Source: Mesostigma viride (lineage: Eukaryota; Streptophyta; Mesostigmatophyceae; Mesostigmatales; Mesostigmataceae). From it: 64,000 bases of DNA. This document shows, one piece after another, positions 20,176-32,406 of this stretch. Made by a program: the position numbers and the translations under genes. Position 1 is the first letter of the stretch. Each line of letters opens with the position of its first letter. The notes below the pieces were generated by a model, which had not been told where the DNA came from, made no database searches, and was given only the letters and a program-made list of their open reading frames with translations. The DNA is taken from NCBI GenBank assembly GCA_009746045.1, contig RPFO01000225.1, positions 515,001 through 579,000 of the forward strand, written 5' to 3'.

Positions 20176-23100
20176 ATGGGCGTCGTAAGAGCGACAGTTC
20201 CTCGTCGCGTGGCGTGCGACACCGTACGAGATGCGTTATTCGATCGGACTGGCCTGCCATCTCTCGTGGCCGATCTCATGTCCCAATGGACCGACGATGG
20301 GTCGATCTCAAGTTTGCACGCCGCTGCAGAAATGGGGAATGCGCCGGCTGCATTACGAATTCTCGAGCAATGCGGCGGCGATCTTGTCGACGAAAGGGAT
20401 TGCAGCGGTGCAACACCTCTGGAAATAGCTGCTAAGAACGGACACAGCGTGAGTTTTTTCGATTCGATCCTAAACCTGATTCCAGTCAGAATCCTTTCCG
20501 GGCTGACTGCGTCCAGCAAAAAGTGAAAGAGGTGGCAAGCTGGGCACGTGTATGGGGCTTCACAAGAAGTGGAACTGGGCTGGTTGGAGTAGGAGATATT
20601 GCACGCTGGAACAGATTGGAGCGCAGGATTATCGGTTTATCCGACCTTAATTGGGTATTGAAATTCATTCTGGAGGAAGCTTACCATGGATGCTGTACTG
20701 CATAAAGGATTTTGTGTAGGGGCGTGTAGTAGTAGCTGGACTATGCAGGCTGCAGTGCTTCTTATAAGTGTCTCCCCCCCTTCAGTCATTTCTCCAACTA
20801 TACTTGTCCAATCTCCTCTCTTAAAGGCTGCATTTTCATTATGTTGACTTTGGCAAAAAGGTCTTGGATCTAGTGGCATCAACATTATGATGTTTGTCCT
20901 GATTTCATTGTGTTGACCTGCTTTCTCTGCACTTTTGCTTCCCTTCCGTTGGTTAACATTGTGCAGGCTGTCATCCCTGTTCTGCTTAAGGCGGGGGCGT
21001 ACCCTAACAGCCGCAATTCTCAAGGGAATGCGCCCCTGCACGAGGCTGTGGCTCAAGCTCGCATCACGTGCTGTCGGTTGCTGCTTGATGGAGGCGCCGA
21101 CGCTAGCATCAAGGTACGCCATCATGTCAGTTGTTTGCCGGTGAACTAAGGTAAATATTCCTTCTTGTATTGCCTGCGTGATAATTTTTTAGCCGTTTCT
21201 TGTGATTGCCAGAGTTGAAGTTATTGGCTTAGTTAATTATCTTGAGCGCACTTGCCCAGGATCTAGCATATGCCTGGACTTTAACCCCATCCTTGTCTTT
21301 GCAACGTTTTGGCAAATGTATAATTTGCTTTCCAGGGGAAGAATGCCATTTCCCCGTTGCATGAAGCGGCCAGGGGCGGCCTTGGAACGATTGCACGGCT
21401 GCTGCTCGCAAAAGGTAAATTTGTAATAAATGGAAACACTGCGTTTTTAAGAAGCATGGCTGAAACTGCTACAGTTGAAGATATTAACGTATTTTTTACA
21501 GATGTCCTCACAATCTATATTGACTTTTTCCGGTGAAAGATATCTCTAGATATGGTTAGTGTTCACATCGGTAATTCTAGCATGGATTTAGACAACGGCT
21601 TGGATTGTTAGGACAGAAAAGAATGGTTTTTCTGTGTTCAGTTGTCTTGTCCTTTCCTATTTTTGACGGAGTTTCATCAGTTATCATAAACAATGTGCCG
21701 CTGGCTGACAGGTGCTTTTATCAACGCCCAGGATGTCTGCGGCCGCACACCACTCCACGTGGCGGTGGAGAGCCGTCAGCGCGCGCTGGCACTTTTGCTG
21801 CTCGCCCGTGGCGCAGACCCTTGGTGAGTGCCTCTTCTCTTGTTGGACAAAGGGAGTACGGCGGTTGAACCATCTTGTTGACAGCCGCCATGTTTTTCAT
21901 CCCTTTACTTGTTTCATGAGTGCATTTGTAAAATATTGCACTTTGTAAATTATTAATATTTTGGGATGGAATTGCTGTCCAGTGTTGAACTGCTTGACTT
22001 ATACCATTAAACCTTGTGAAATGAAGTTTTAATGATTTAATACCCAAAGTTGAATACCATGTTATTGTTTTTCTCCGTGGATCGATGTCAACACAGAAGG
22101 TCGGCGCAGCATGCTTGTTTATACGTTTTTTGGATTTCAGATGGGCTTGCTGATATCGGGTTGGTGTTGCAGGCTTTGGGGCGATGTTTCTGCTTCTGAC
22201 AGAGTGCTCTTTAAGCCAAGAAGAAATAGTGTAAACAGTTACATAATGGACAGGGCATTGGGGGCGTGGTGCGCTTCATCATCCATCTCCCCCCCCCCCC
22301 AAATAGCTATGTTTTTTCTCTCTTGGCTGAGGGAACCTCATTTTGCCAACTGTTGGTTGCGAACTCCTTGGCTTGTGTGCCAGTCTCCCGGATGTGGACG
22401 GCACGACGCCACTTCACCTTGCAGCACTGTTCAACATGGCAGACGTGGCACAGGACCTGATGGCTCACAAGGCCGACATCAATGCTCAGGTGAGGAACAG
22501 GTAGAGCACATGGGCATGGGTGAGTGCATGGGCAGCCATGAAGGATGTAGCTAGGAGAGATAAAGAGCAAACGAGACAAGTGATATTCATTTTGATTGTA
22601 TGTCTGATAGCTATTTTTAGCGGGGCAATAGTGGGGCATATGACATCTTGTGTGGATATTTTGATCTGATGTGGTAGAGCAGGGATGTGAGGGGAAGTGA
22701 TAGGGTAGAGCAGGGTGAGTGGGGCATAAGTTTGGGTCGTGCTGTTGGGAGCCGGTAGGGACAAAGCGGTGTTTATAACTGTAATGTTGACACAACGCCC
22801 TTCTGACCCTGTCAGAAGGGTCTACAAAACGGATGATTTTTTTTTAAAAAAAAGGATAGCGAACCGGTCTTTCCTGTTTGGTTTTTGCTGACGCTGGCAT
22901 GGTACCTTCATTTTTGCCACTTGGTCTCTGCCACCGTGCAGTGTGAGCGTGCAAGCAAGCTTGAAAGCTGACGGTTCTTCCCATCCAATGGTCCTTGTCT
23001 AGTGCTTGTTTGTCACCAGTCTTGCTTGCATTGACTGATTCCTCGTTCGGATTCTTGCCAACTGCTGTGTATGCAGGATAAGGACGGGCGCGTTCCATTG

Positions 23101-23254
23101 ATGGAGGCGGCTACTCGAGGCCACCTGCATGGTACGTTGGAGTGTGATGAAGTGGATTGTTTTTTTTTCTTTGCCTCAAGCGCGTTGCCGTTTCGGCGTC
23201 ATTATTTTGCATTGAGCTGCATGCCTTTTCACAACCGGTCCCAGCTTGGTTTAC

Positions 23255-23303
<49 letters not shown>

Positions 23304-26300
23304 AACCGGTCCCAGCTTGGCCTTTTTCAGCGGGTCGGTGCAACTGCTATGCATTGGTATATTATTTATTTATTTATTATTATTACTAGTATATCTATGC
23401 AAAGGTTTCTGACCAATGCCTGTCTGATCATCTGCACGACGGGCTTCCCCCTGTGTGCTCTTTTGCTTGCAGTGATGGAGGGGCTTCTTAGGCATCCCTG
23501 GATCAACGCTGACATCAGCGATGACAATAACATGACGGCGCTGATGATGGTATGGCTCCTCATGCATATGTTCTTACTGCAGTGATTCCCAAGGATTGCT
23601 GTTAGTCACCTGGTATGAGATGCCGCAGCGCCTCTTCCAAGGAACTGCTCTGACTCAACTACCAATTGCATTGAGCAGCATCAATGCCTGTTTCTTTGCA
23701 AAGCAGTGTTGATTTATCGAATATGTAGGGGTGTGTTTTCGGGCGCCTTGAGTTTCGGGGTAAGGATTGCTGGCTACCTTTTAAGTGCAATTACTGGTGT
23801 TTCTGGCATTCTGTGTTCTCCCATTGTTTTTTGTAAGTATGGCTAAGCTGGTTTGGAAAACATTCCATGGCCACACGGCTCCTCAAGTGTTAGACGCCAC
23901 TATCCATGGTAATTATATGTGCCTTTCCAGCATATGGGGGGACTTGCCCCCTCCTATCTCTCCTTTTTCATTTCTTCTTAATCTCACGATACCATGCCTT
24001 GCCCACCCTGGCCTCCCCGCCGTCTCCCACGTGCCAGGCGTGCCAGGGCGGCCACCTGGCCTGCGTCGACCTCTTGCTGAGCAACAAGTCATGCGTGCAC
24101 AGGGTGGGGCGCAAGCGCCGCTCCTCGGTACACCTGGCGGCTGAGAATGGATTTGCCAGGTACGCCGCATGTTTGTGTCGCATGTCAATGTGAATGCCAG
24201 CTTTATGTCTTTTAGAAGACCACCTTTTATGTCTTTCGGGAGACTCAAGCTCTCCTTGGGGTATCCTGCGGGTGATGATTCCTTTCCTTGTTTCTTCGGG
24301 TGAATGGGATAACATGCTTGGTTAACCAGTCGTCGCCATCGCTTCGCTTTTTTTAGTTCTAACTCATTCCTACTACCACTTCCTCCCACTGTGCTCATCT
24401 TTATCAGCTCATTTCTCACTCATCAACTTATTTATGTCTCCTGCCACCCCGTCAGTGTGGTGAGCCGCCTTGTGGATGCGGGCGCGTCCCCCTCTGCGCC
24501 GGACAAGGATGGCCGCACGCCGCTGCACATCGCGGCGGCGGAGGGCCACCTGGATGTGGTCGTGGACCTGCTCACACCCAAGCGCACCGGGGTGACCTCG
24601 CTGGAGGTAATAAGTTCGTTCCACCCTTCCTCCCCAGTCTCACCCCCGCCCCCACGCCTGTTTGTATGCCTTTTCCTTTATAACCCTCATAATGTTCTAT
24701 TTCCCCTCTGCTACTGTGTTGGCTCGCCATCTGTGTTTTTAGGCGCTTGTTCTTGGATGTCAATGCCTTTGATTTTAAGGTCTTTCTTTTTCCCTGGTAT
24801 ATCTACCAGCTAATATTTTCCTGTCATGCTACCCTACCACTGCGCCATCTGCCAATAATCCATGCCAAACCAGCCCACCGTGGACGTGGATGCGCGCGAT
24901 GCCAACGGATTTACTCCGTTGATGGCGGCGCTGCTTGCGGCCGAGACCCAGGCACACCCCCAGCCAGAGAGTGAGGCCAGCTGCGGCAGTGAGGGCAGCA
25001 GCCACAGCAACAGCAGCGATGGAAACAAGCTACAGGCACTGGTACAGGCAAGTGCAGTGGGTGGTGGGTTTTGCGTGGTCAGCTCTGGCAAGTACTTTGC
25101 TGTAGAATATATAGCATGCATAAACTATTGCCTGGTATTCGATGCCCTGTTTTGATACTTGGCCGCCTGCATTAATATCTTGATACTTGGCCGCCTGCAT
25201 GCCACATGCCTTTCTTGGTGGTTGGTGTGGGCTAGCTTTTTTTTTCATGCGAATTAAAATGCCTACTACACCATTTCTTCTGGTTTTGGTGGACATCCTG
25301 GGCCTTTCGTGGGAAAGGATCATTTGAGAAGTAATAAAAAGAACCAAATAGACTTCAATCATCAGGGCACTTCATCCCTTCTGCTCCCACTGTATATTGC
25401 CAAACTCTTCTGCTCACGCCCATACCTCTTCATCAGGCTGCCAATCGTTGTTGCAGCAACATCATCAGGTATTGGACACCCTATTTTTGCTGAATATATC
25501 TCGTGTCTCTAGACCCCATGCACCGGCTGACTTTTAGCCCCTCGCTGACTCCCAACGCCGGATGCACACACCATCTGTTATTGTTGCTGATCACCGTCCC
25601 TTGTGAGCAGATTATTCGCATCTTGGTGCTCAAGGGTGCTCAGGTGGACATCGATGATGGCGAGAGAAACGCGCTGGAGATTGCACAGGCGATTGGCGAG
25701 GTAATCCTTTCCTATGTAGTTTCATTATTTTAGCACCGGTGATCATAAATCGGGCAAGAAACAACTGAGCTTCAAGCTTAGTTCTACTTGCTTTTCATGA
25801 ATGTCGTATATTAGTAGGCTTTTTTTTGTAGTTTTTGAGGAAGTGGAGGATCGTTGATCAAAAGTTGGTGATAGGAAATCTTTTTTTGCATACCTGGTTT
25901 GGATCAATCGGGAACCGATTGGTTGCGCTGACAGAGAAGAGATTTGCCTGTTGCCGTGTGCTGTGGGGTTGCAGCCTGTCGCTGGGCTCATCGCCGGCAA
26001 GGTGGAGGGATGGAACCTGCACAACCACAGCCTCTTTCCGCCCAAATTTCAGGAGGCAGTGTCTCTGTTGCTGCTCGCAAACTACTCCGATTACAACGTG
26101 CGTAAGTAACGCCGGCTGGTCCGTTCCACACTTGCATCGCATATCCAGTATATAAGCTGCCGTGCATGGCTGCCAGTCACGGTTGCCTTTCCCTGTACAA
26201 TATGTCCTTGCTCATATCCCAACGCTCCGCGAGGGTAACCCCAGATCTTTGCAAAAATTGGGGGTCACTTTGCAAAATAATTTCCTCGCACGAATGGTGG

Positions 26301-26550
26301 CCATATGTTATCGTGTGATACTACCATAACTTGCACCAGCGGTTTCTGGGGCAGTTTTTCAAGAGTTTTTGTAGCCATATACGTAATGATTTATCTGGCA
26401 TTTTCCTTCATGTGGGTGCATGCTTGGGCTGTCCCTATTTGTGTCTTGCAGCGAAGTCCCGGCAGTAGCAAGATCAGCTGTGTGCCACTGTACTGCCTCG
26501 AGCACATCATCGGAGACATGGCAAAGCCCCCTCTGACTGTGTGGAAGTAG
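20176..26550 (+). CDS. Ankyrin-repeat protein, 13 exons, 535 residues
   Basis: Protein made largely of ankyrin repeats, hence a likely scaffold or binding protein; no partner domain was recognised. Exons, all joining in phase: 20176-20448, 20967-21113, 21336-21414, 21712-21823, 22384-22489, 23077-23131, 23473-23549, 24038-24159, 24456-24606, 24874-25047, 25611-25700, 25975-26097, 26452-26550. Repeat signatures include SGATPLEIAAKNGHS, GNAPLHEAVAQARI, GRTPLHVAVESRQ, GTTPLHLAALFN, GRTPLHIAAAEGHLDVVVDLL and GFTPLMAALLA. A low-complexity Glu/Ser insert (ESEASCGSEGSSHSNSS) sits in exon 10. That exon ends at CAG followed by GCAAGT, a GC donor, or two codons earlier at a GT. The stop is TAG at 26548. 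No signal peptide or membrane span is evident. Confidence 0.88.
23262..23302 (+). repeat. ATT microsatellite between direct repeats
   Basis: About 14 ATT triplets in intron 6 of the ankyrin gene, bracketed by two copies of ACAACCGGTCCCAGCTTGG (about 23231 and 23302). The flank was duplicated along with the array. Confidence 0.9.
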
Positions 26551-27935
26551 TTGGATGGCCTCATGAGCTGCAAGGGTAGACCTCACAGGCAGCGGTGCCC
26601 CCCGCACGTCTCTGCAGATATGCCAAGTTGGGTGCATGCCGCACAGGCCATATCAACCGTGAGTTTGACTCGCGCCGAGGCTTTCGCCTGCATAGGCTGT
26701 GGACACCCTTGTTGAGCTGGTTTACTAACGCCCAAGGGGTTGGCCGCAAGTGTGTATAAAACTCGCACGAACCGGAAGTATGCTGCTTGGTAACATGATT
26801 GTTGCAGAGGAGGAGGATGACTACCAGTGCATCCCAGACCCTGCTGTTCCTGAATTGAAAGGACACCCATCTGTGCATGGGTATGCGAATGTACATAAAT
26901 TGTAGTTCTGAGTTGCGGCCAGCTTGACATTTTGCATGCGAGATGGGTCACGCGCGCAGTATTCTATGTTTTTTCAGCTTCCGGGGAACATGCGCACATG
27001 TGAGTTGATTTTGTGGCATATTGTACATTGGTGACGCAATGTACCCTCTAGCTGGGGTTCACTTACTCCCAGATGTGTTCGCTCTGTAATCCTGGTCTTA
27101 CGAATGTTGTGCAGACAAGAGCTCTTCTGTGTAGTCTTTCAGTGAGTGTATGTAGGAGAGTATCAAGGAGACAACCAGAGTATAGTCAGATCAAAGGTGG
27201 TGCGCAGGATGTGCCTCGCTGATATCTTATACATGACGTACAGGGCAATGGCCACATTTGTATGTGTCAATTACGCTGCATAAAACTTGCATGTGGCATT
27301 CAACTTGCCATGTGCATGGGTGTACACAGACCTGCGTGTACCTCATGGGTGAATGCAGTCCTTTGATATGTTGAAACATGTGCTGAATCCATAGCTTTCA
27401 CCCAACAATATAAAGGCTTTTAATGAAATATGATATCTATCGAATGATGAATGCTCAATATGGGCTGGACCTATCAGTGCACTGCAGGCTGCCTTATCCA
27501 ACAACACTTGCGTGAAATCATGCAATTGATGATTGCATGTGCAGAAATTCGGACCTGTACTTCCGTGCATATATATGGCTAGCTTGGTCCATGGCCATGG
27601 TGTAGATCAACAGCTAGTGATGACATATATTCGAAGTGAGACAACTATGCCTGGATTTAGAATGATGATCAATTACGGAGGTAAGTGAGAGTCGCATGCA
27701 TGCATGCATGCATGCATGCAAATTAAACTTGATTGATTACATATATTCATTGAGAATGATAAGTTACGGAGATGAGAGGGGCATGAAACATAAGGGGGAC
27801 CCGCAAAAGAAGAAGAACCCTGAAGAAATTAATAGGAATTGATTACATATACAGGGACTAAGACTCACTTCTGACGGCCAGTTACTGGCAAGTCAGTCTT
27901 CCCCTGTACAGCCGAGCATTGCAACTGCCCGCTGG
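26551..27935. other. Convergent intergenic region
   Basis: 3' flanks of the ankyrin gene (left) and the LamG-GT29 gene (right, minus). Candidate TGTAA poly(A) signals: plus strand at about 27085 and minus strand at about 27843-27847, the latter roughly 90 bases past the GT29 stop. A CATG tetramer array occupies about 27695-27721. An 18-mer TATCAAGGAGACAACCAG at 27161 recurs elsewhere. Confidence 0.5.
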
Positions 27936-29742
27936 TCACAAGATGCGCAGGAGGCCTGCGTCTACCAAGTCTGCCAGCACGCGCGTCTCCGGGAGGTACC
28001 GCTCCCCCCCATTGCGCCCCCTTCCTGCCCACTTACGCCCGCCCGTCAATAGGGCTGAAGTCTCCTCGTTGAGGTCAAACCCGACCAGGTTAGGTACCAC
28101 ACCACGCATCAACAGGGCCACGATGACCCGAAACCCCGTCCGGAAACTATTATACGGTGGCAGCCGGTGCCGAATCTTCAGCATCCCTGGCAGGGCCGCC
28201 GTGCCCTTCCCTTGGCCAGCACTCGGCCCTTTGTCAGCCTGGTCGTCCAACCACAGGTTGACAAGGGAGATGTCATAGGGGGCCACGCCAAGCCGTGTAA
28301 ACCGCACACGGCCCTCCTGTCGCAGCTGCTTGGCCCACTGCGGCGTCTGACTCTCCCGCGCGTATATCAAGTGCACGGCGCCCGAGGGCTTGGCGATGCT
28401 CCCTTTCCCACCCTCCCCTCTGCGCCCATATCGCGACGTCAACTGGTGAACATGGTCCGGCGAGCAACAATGCCCGTTGCCGCACCCGCACAGCTGGGTC
28501 AGGTCACCCAGGACATCGTGGGTGACCACCTGGCCAATCACGGCACGCATGGACGCAACCGCGTAGCCACCTCCTGGGGTTGACCGGCCCGAGTCCACGG
28601 TGGCTTCCCATTGGTTGGAAGCCGGCGGACTGCCAGGAGGGTGCATGCCACTGGCCCTCTCTGCTTGTAACCGCGGTGCAACCACATCCAAAGCATTAAA
28701 TCGAAACACAGCATCATGGCTGTCGATTATGTCACCCAGGCGAGCCCCCTTGCCGGGGGTAGACCTACCCCCGGCATGGTGCAGGAGTGAGCCTCCCCCC
28801 TGCGCAGCCCGATCAGAGTCCCTGAGGATCTTCTCACTGTTGCCCACCAGCACGACCGACATGCGCCCGCCAGCCAGCTCGCCCGCCCATGCGCCATCCA
28901 CGGTATTAGTCGCCAGCTCGCGCAGTTTCTCCCGTAGTGGTGCCTGCACGGCCGCCTCGGCTGCGATGGCATCCGGCACGGATACCCCGCTGCAGACGCG
29001 CAGGTTCCGCAGCATGCCCCAGGGGGAGCGCATCTGGTACCCCCCGTTGCCCACCATCTGGAGCGCACCCACCCCAACTGGGACACGCACTTCCCCCACC
29101 TTGCGGCCATCGATATAGTACGTCTGCAGCTGTACTGCCGTGGCCGGTTGGCCCCCCCTTCTCTCGGCTGCCCCTACCCCCCCGCCACTCCTAACACCGC
29201 CCTTGGAGGGCGCCACCTGTCGGCTGACGTCATCGGCGCGGATGTAGGTACCTACTATGGTGAGCCGCAGCCACCGGCCGCGGGGCAGCGCGCCAAAGTC
29301 GACCCCCGTCGAATGGTAGCGCCGCCCGCGGAACTCGGAAAGGGTGAGCACGCCATCGCCCCGGTGGGTGCCCAGGGACCAGTCTGGGTTCTTGCCGCGC
29401 CAGGGGCCCGTGAACAGCGTGTGGCGCGCGCGCAGGTTGAAGTTGTTCTTCAGCATGATGTCGAGCGCAAAGGAGGACGAGGATTGCAATGACGAGGAGG
29501 AGGCATGGGTGAAGGGGGAGGTAGAGGAGGAGGATGGGGAGGAGGGAGAGGAAGAGGATCTACTCAGGATGATCCCCCCATACCCGATCTCAATGCCATC
29601 AAAGAGGTCCGAAAAGGTCATGTTCTGGTCAGGGCCGGTGACGACATTCCTCCCAAAGTTCTTCACACGCAGGCGCCCGCTGCCTGCTGCTGCTGCTGCT
29701 GGTGGTGGTGGTGGTGGCGGTGGCGGCGGCGGCGGGGGCGGG

Positions 29743-29827
<85 letters not shown>

Positions 29828-30119
29828 GTGGTGGTGGTGGTGGTGGTGGTGGTGGTGGTGGTGGTGTTGGTGGTGGTGGTGGTGGTGGTGGTGGTGGTGG
29901 TGGCCGGAAGATGTGGTGTGGTGGCGCCCGTGGGATGGGGGACGTGTGCCAGTGATGCGCATGCAGGCCGGCAGTAGGAGGAGCAACGCAGTCAACACAC
30001 ACACACACACACCGTGGCAGGTGGCAGAATGAAACACAGCGCATCAGAATAGATGGGACAGGGGCGACAGCCATGTGGAAGAGGGGGGTCACATCATGTG
30101 GAAGAGGGGGAGTTGCCAT
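27936..30119 (-). CDS. LamG-like plus GT29 sialyltransferase-like protein
   Basis: Single long exon of 727 codons from the ATG at 30119; upstream in-frame codons run through a minisatellite and are unlikely coding. Order: short N-terminal segment, about 65-residue polyproline tract (29703-29903), a lectin-like LamG/concanavalin fold (FSDLFDGIEIGYGG, WRGKNPDWSLGTHRGDG, RGRWLRLTIVGTYI, YYIDGRKVGEVRVPVGVGA, WGMLRNLRVCSG), then GT29. Sialyl motif L is visible as VVLVGNSEKIL followed by GDIIDSHDAVFRFNAL, motif S as YNSFRTGFRVIVALLMRG then VGFDLNE, and the last motif as RYLPETRVLADLVDAGLLRIL, where the usual His before the Glu is not obvious. Family enzymes move sialic acid or a related acidic sugar in the Golgi; the algal donor is uncertain. 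The expected membrane anchor is poor in this frame. Confidence 0.82.
29692..29903 (+). repeat. GGC/GGT trinucleotide array encoding polyproline
   Basis: About 210 bp of CTG, GGT and GGC triplets. On the minus strand it encodes a run of about 65 prolines plus a short Ala run inside the GT29 ORF. Other frames give poly-His, poly-Arg, poly-Gly or poly-Val and are not taken as genes. Confidence 0.95.
29996..30013 (+). repeat. CA dinucleotide array at the GT29 N-terminus
   Basis: Nine or so CA units, read as GT on the coding strand, inside the presumed N-terminal coding region of the GT29 gene. Length change by one unit would shift frame. Confidence 0.85.
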
Positions 30120-30254
30120 GTGGACAATCTTGGCGGCGCCCAGACGACAAAGATTGTTTGCAATCAAAAGCCCCTTGGAAGGGAGACGTGTTCCCAACAG
30201 GTCAGACTGCCAGCTGGCGCGGAAAACGCATGCGATTGTCGCCACTGACACAGG

Positions 30255-30415
30255 GATGAGGGAGCAAGGGCTTGGCCATGATGGGATGGTAGGGGATGAG
30301 GGAGCAAGGGCTTGGCCATGATGGGATGGTAGGGGATGAGGGAGCAAGGGCTTGGCCTTGATGGGATGGTAGAGGATGAGGGGGCAAGGGTTTGGCCATG
30401 ACGGGATGGTAAATG
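30255..30415 (+). repeat. 40-bp minisatellite, four copies
   Basis: Four copies of a 40-bp unit starting GATGAGGGAGCAAGGGCTTG, immediately upstream of the GT29 gene. The first copies are nearly identical and the last is more diverged. Confidence 0.9.
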
Positions 30416-30479
30416 GGCGATGGGGATGTCATAATGACGTGGTCAGAAGGCTACATTTGCTGCAGATGTTGCACCGCGG

Positions 30480-30905
30480 ATGTCTTTACCACATGAGTGT
30501 CACTAGTGCTATCCAAAACATTCACATCCAAAACATGCGCACAAGGAGGACCAAGCAGGTTTGAGACTCCTTTTGTACGAGACCTCTAGAAGTGCTGGAG
30601 GGTCTGCTATCCAAACTAATTCACATCCAAAACATGCGCACAGGGAGGACCAAGCAGGTTTGAGACTCCTTTTGTACGAGACCTCTATAAGTGCTGAAGG
30701 GTCTGCTATCCAAAAACATTCACATCTAAAACATGCGCACAAGGAGGACCAAGCAGGTTTGAGACTCCTTTTGTACGAGACCTCTAGAAGTGCTGGAGGG
30801 TCTGCTATCCAAACTAATTCACATCCAAAACATGCGCACAGGGAGGACCAAGCAGGTTTGAAACTCCTTTTGTACGAGACCTCTAGAAGTGCTTAAGGGT
30901 CTGCT
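30480..30905 (+). repeat. 99-bp tandem repeat arranged as a 198-bp dimer
   Basis: Four units of about 99 bp, each with AACATGCGCACA, GAGGACCAAGCAGGTTTGA and TTTTGTACGAGACCTCTA. Units 1 and 3 match each other better than 2 and 4 (AAGGAGG versus GGGAGG), so the array grew as a two-unit block. Units are a multiple of three long and ORFs stay open on both strands, but nothing supports expression. Confidence 0.9.
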
Positions 30906-31753
30906 CTTGTATCGTGCGTGTGGAAAAGAATTTCTCAGCGGAGATGGAGAATACCGCACAGGCATGCCTTGCAAAGGTGATTCACATGTGAAAAAAAAGC
31001 GCGGATATTTCAAACAAAAAAAGCAGAAAACAGAACATGAAGATAGTCGAACCTTTTTCGGGTAGCAGGAACTGGCCGCAGGGAGAGAGCGTCCACAACA
31101 CGCATCCTTGAGGCCACAGACGCTGGGCGATAGGATCGCGGAATCGCTGCGTGTAACGACGAGTAGAATTACGTAATTCGGCACACGCACATTTGCCACA
31201 CTGTTACCCAGAAATCCAAATGCACCCGCAAAAAACTTGCCAACCTGCGCCAGCTTGCTTAGGAATCACGTCGTCACATTAGTCGCGGATTGTGGAAACA
31301 TGCTTTGGGACACACTTGCCTTTGTAGATGACGAACTTGGGGGGTTAGACAGCGCCAAGTGGCTTAGGAAAGTGAAGAAAACCGCAGCAAGGAAGACGAG
31401 ACGGGCAAATGCAAGAAGTGCGGAGCCCGAAAGCATCGATATATTTCCTAGGTTTCCGAAATTTCAAGGTTACGCCCTTACTATTGCTTACATTAACTAA
31501 GTAATAAGGTGATGCATTTTCTGAAAACATTGCCAATGCACAGATACGCTCATTGCTAGGCCACGACAGATTTAGTAGTCCATAAACATGGTTACTCTGC
31601 TCTCATATTGCCGATCTCTTGTTTTACTGTGGCTACCGGTGCGTCGGCCTACGTTGTAAACCTACCAGCAACGGTGCATGATATGTTTGATTGTCTTCAG
31701 GCATTCTTAAAATCCATAGCCAGGCAAATGTATGTCTAGGTATTCTCTAAAAT
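30906..31753. other. No gene seen
   Basis: About 0.85 kb between the 99-bp array and the hAT element. A plus-strand ORF at 31237-31500 has a basic stretch but no recognised domain. Confidence 0.5.
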
Positions 31754-32398
31754 TAGGGCTGGGACATCCGGGTCATTTCGCGACCCGAACACGAACACGA
31801 ACACCTGGGGAGAGTACCCGAACCCGAATACCGAACATGTTCGGTACATTCCCAGGTGACCCGAACACGAACACGAACATGTTCGGTACAGGTTTAAGGT
31901 GACCCGAACCCGAACCCGAACATTACCCGAACATTTTACCGAACACGAACAATTCATAACGATACACTTGTAAGTAGGATACGGACACCATCGAGGACAA
32001 TTTAACTGTCACAAAAGAAAGCAAAATCCTAGCTGTCTTCTGAACTACTGAAACCGATAGAAATAAACCTTCGTACTTTGTTATCTTGTTCATTGGCTGG
32101 TACTGAAATGAATGATAAGTGAAAAGTTCTGCGGTTTGCTACTGAAAAATTCGGCTGAAAACAATAACAACAACCGAAAAGTATGTAAATGTTCGGTACC
32201 GGGTCAAAGGCGAACATGTTCGCCCGGTTCCCAGGGTGACCCGAACACGGACACGAACATGTTCGGTAAGTTTCCAGGGCGACCCGAACCCGAACAGCAC
32301 ATGTTCGGCCGAACATTTTAGGCGACCCGAACACCGCACATGTTCGGTATTCGCCCGAACATGTTCGTGTGCGGTATGCGGCGGATGTCCCAGCCCTA
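31754..32398. mobile_element. Non-autonomous hAT-type DNA transposon (MITE), 645 bp
   Basis: Terminal inverted repeats TAGGGCTGGGACATCCG (31754-31770) and its complement (32382-32398) are flanked by a perfect 8-bp target duplication, TCTAAAAT (31746-31753 and 32399-32406). An 8-bp duplication with a TAGGG terminus is the hAT superfamily signature. There is no transposase ORF. Subterminal arrays of ACCCGAACACGAAC units and many GAACATGTTCGG palindromes face each other from the two ends, as expected for transposase-binding subterminal repeats. Confidence 0.93.
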
Positions 32399-32406
32399 TC
32401 TAAAAT

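Noticed and set aside
23262-23302. ATT array with flanking repeats as a transposon insertion
   Set aside because: The flanks are a 19-bp direct repeat around a pure microsatellite, with no element body. Slippage or duplication explains it.
29663-30037. Poly-His/poly-Arg ORF across the GGC/GGT array
   Set aside because: Frame artefact of the triplet array. The catalytic GT29 domain is in another frame. Only its hydrophobic start was kept as a finding.
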